This document shows positions 61,966-64,000 of a stretch of DNA of 64,000 bases, piece after piece; position 1 is the first letter of the stretch, and every line of letters starts with the position of its first letter. The notes below the pieces were generated by a model. That model was not told the origin of the DNA and searched no databases. It saw only the letters and a list, made by a program, of their open reading frames with translations. This DNA is from Metopolophium dirhodum (Eukaryota; Arthropoda; Insecta; Hemiptera; Aphididae): positions 3,967,217-4,031,216 of the forward strand of contig NC_083561.1 of assembly GCF_019925205.1 (NCBI RefSeq), in the 5' to 3' direction. The position numbers and the translations under genes are program-made.

Positions 61966-64000
61966 TCTCAATCATATTTTTATAGATAGTATAGGCACCT
62001 ATACCATAATATGATGAACAATTTTGTTTTTCTGATTTCTCAAATAGCAAACCACTTGTATTTCTAACTTCACCCACTAATGATGTACACAAATACAAGT
62101 AAGGCTACAATAATATGTCTGACAATTTCTATTTTTGTTTTTAAGAACTAAATACTATAGTATCAGCTGTTGTTTTTCGATCTCAATACTATAAATTTCT
62201 TTAATCCGGTGATGTAGGAATTTTAAGGTTGATTGATCACCCCCATGTTGAAATTAATGTGTTCTACTATTTTGCCTTTAATGGTAAATGTCTGTAGTTC
62301 CGTCCATTACACATAGGCGCAGGTTGTTTTATTTATTCATTAAGCGAACGTGCGTTAGACTGGAATGTTCTACACGTTTATGCCATTTCCCACGTTAGAA
62401 ATTTTTTCTTGGCCAATAATTATCGTAGCCTTTGTGGTCCATTTTGGATACCAAGTGGAGTGAAAATCACTGCATTTGTTTTACAACAATCTAATATAAG
62501 TATGTTTATTTTAATATTTTTATTTTTTACAAACATGCTTTCGAATAGAATGAGTACTAAAAAAGTTTTACTAATGCGACACTACTTAAGATCGGAAATC
62601 AAAAAAATCTAGATGGCACTTAATGAATTCCGATTTTTTATTTTCTTCATATTATGTAAGCATTATTATTTTTTCTTGATATATTATTAGTAACATTTAA
62701 TGACAGGTATGCCGGCCGTATCTCTAAAAAAAAAATATAATTTACTTTAAAACTTCACATAGGAATAGGAATAATAATTATATTTGATCATATTTTTTCA
62801 ACCATCGCACATCGCGTGTATTATTATTATTATTACAAATAATGCATGTTACGGTAAATAGTATAGTTTAAACAATGCTTCGTTTAATTTGTCTTTTGGT
62901 ACAATTTTTATACAGTACTATACCATTATGCAGGTGACATGTAGAATAGTAATTACAAATAGTGGGCAAGGTTAGTCGCTTTTATTTTTTTTTTTGTAGT
63001 GAAACGTGGATCAAATAAAAGTGACCTGCAAGTATATATTAATAGTTATCAGTTATAACCAAACGAATCGTAAATACTGACAAAACTCAATTCACCGAAC
63101 GGAGTGTTTGGTACTCTGAAACCGTTTCTAATATTTACTTTCTAAGATGACAAAACACTTCAATATGTTAAAAGTCATCTCGGCGTTTTGTTCCTAATGG
63201 ATTTTTTAGTATGATGTCAATACCACCAAAAGTGCATCTTTATCCATTTCCAAACGATTGATCGGTCTACAATTATAGTTGTGGTATTTCACAGCATAGA
63301 GATAAAAAATAATAATAAAACGGCTCTTACAATTCCTTAGAGAAAACTCGTCTTTAGATAGCGTCTTATAAGACACTATATCATTACAAAACTAACATAC
63401 ATTGGGTATACTACAAGACTTAAATAAATTGCCCATATAATAATATGTTCGTTTAATATATGGGTAGTGTTATAACTTTGATATCGAAAGCTATTATCAT
63501 GAAATTGAAAAAAGTTGCCACACTGAGATCTATTTTAAATATTTATTAAAAATATTATTCTGCGTAAATTCTATTCCTACATTACTGAAACTATTAGAAT
63601 TGAATAAGAATTATATTTTTCATTTACTTGTTCAAACAAAAGTATAAATGTAATTTATAATATCGATTTATATTATGTACATTGTATATTTATGTACATC
63701 ATATAATAATTTAATCTATATCTACAAATAAAATAAAAATATACATTTTTTTTTGTTCCAGCAGCCATTGTATAATATAATGAATCTTAAATTGTTTTTA
63801 AAATATTATGCGCCTTACTAATGAACCATTAGTATAATATTTCGTCCTCCTGTAAATCATGTTTGTCAAATGTTAAAAAAGCATAGTTACTATTAGGTAC
63901 TCTATTTTTCTCGAACATAGATCGTGGTAATTTATTATGTCAGATAATTATATTAAGTACAACGTAATTTATTATACATTTATTTATATATTTTTTTTTT
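61966..64000. other. AT-rich stretch to window end
   Basis: No gene is seen. The plus frame at 62409-62612 has no recognised domain. TTA tracts (62820-62834) and T-runs are present. Confidence 0.5.

Noticed and set aside
1..64000. CRISPR arrays, operons and prokaryotic signals
   Set aside because: No spaced identical repeats with unique spacers and no operon-like gene packing; the window is eukaryotic.

Overview
The window looks like nuclear DNA of an insect, most likely an aphid (Hemiptera). It is very AT-rich, dense in TATAATATT-like words and microsatellites, carries transposon families typical of insects, and is almost free of long open frames. The species call is inference from composition and repeat content, not from a diagnostic gene.

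Host coding content is sparse. The only convincing host piece is one exon on the minus strand (37960-38122). It encodes three CxxC pairs of a RIM/piccolo/Fife-type zinc finger, so much of the window may be introns or flanks of a large neuronal gene. A CpG- and GC-rich island (9598-10290) stands out from the AT-rich background and is a candidate promoter or first-exon region.

Mobile DNA supplies the structure. (1) 10842-12555 is a Mutator-like (MULE) transposon with a perfect 9-bp target duplication, a FLYWCH exon with a probable small intron, an internally deleted transposase, and four phased copies of a 14-bp motif at each end. (2) 13078-20547 is a complete minus-strand Ty3/gypsy LTR retrotransposon with apparently identical 1397-bp LTRs, an intact gag-pol frame, a primer-binding site matching tRNA-Lys, a polypurine tract and a 4-bp target duplication. 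It is a very young insertion. (3) 23192-25930 is a 2.7-kb non-coding element with about 78-bp terminal inverted repeats enclosing two long foldbacks. (4) 61395-61957 is a hAT-type MITE with a perfect 8-bp target duplication and many TTATCTAGATAA palindromes. (5) A dispersed family is present four times (7488, 21662, 45850 and 56172), from about 0.4 to 1.7 kb. (6) There are also a foldback family (45125 and a partial copy at 57171), a TATATA-flanked MITE (41217-41566), a SINE derived from a class II tRNA (40140-40423), and several hAT- or mariner-like fragments.

The rest is AT-rich sequence with simple repeats and no gene I can support. The most unusual signals are the symmetrically phased terminal arrays of the MULE, the GC-rich minisatellite inside the retrotransposon LTR, the composite foldback element, and the palindrome array in the hAT MITE.
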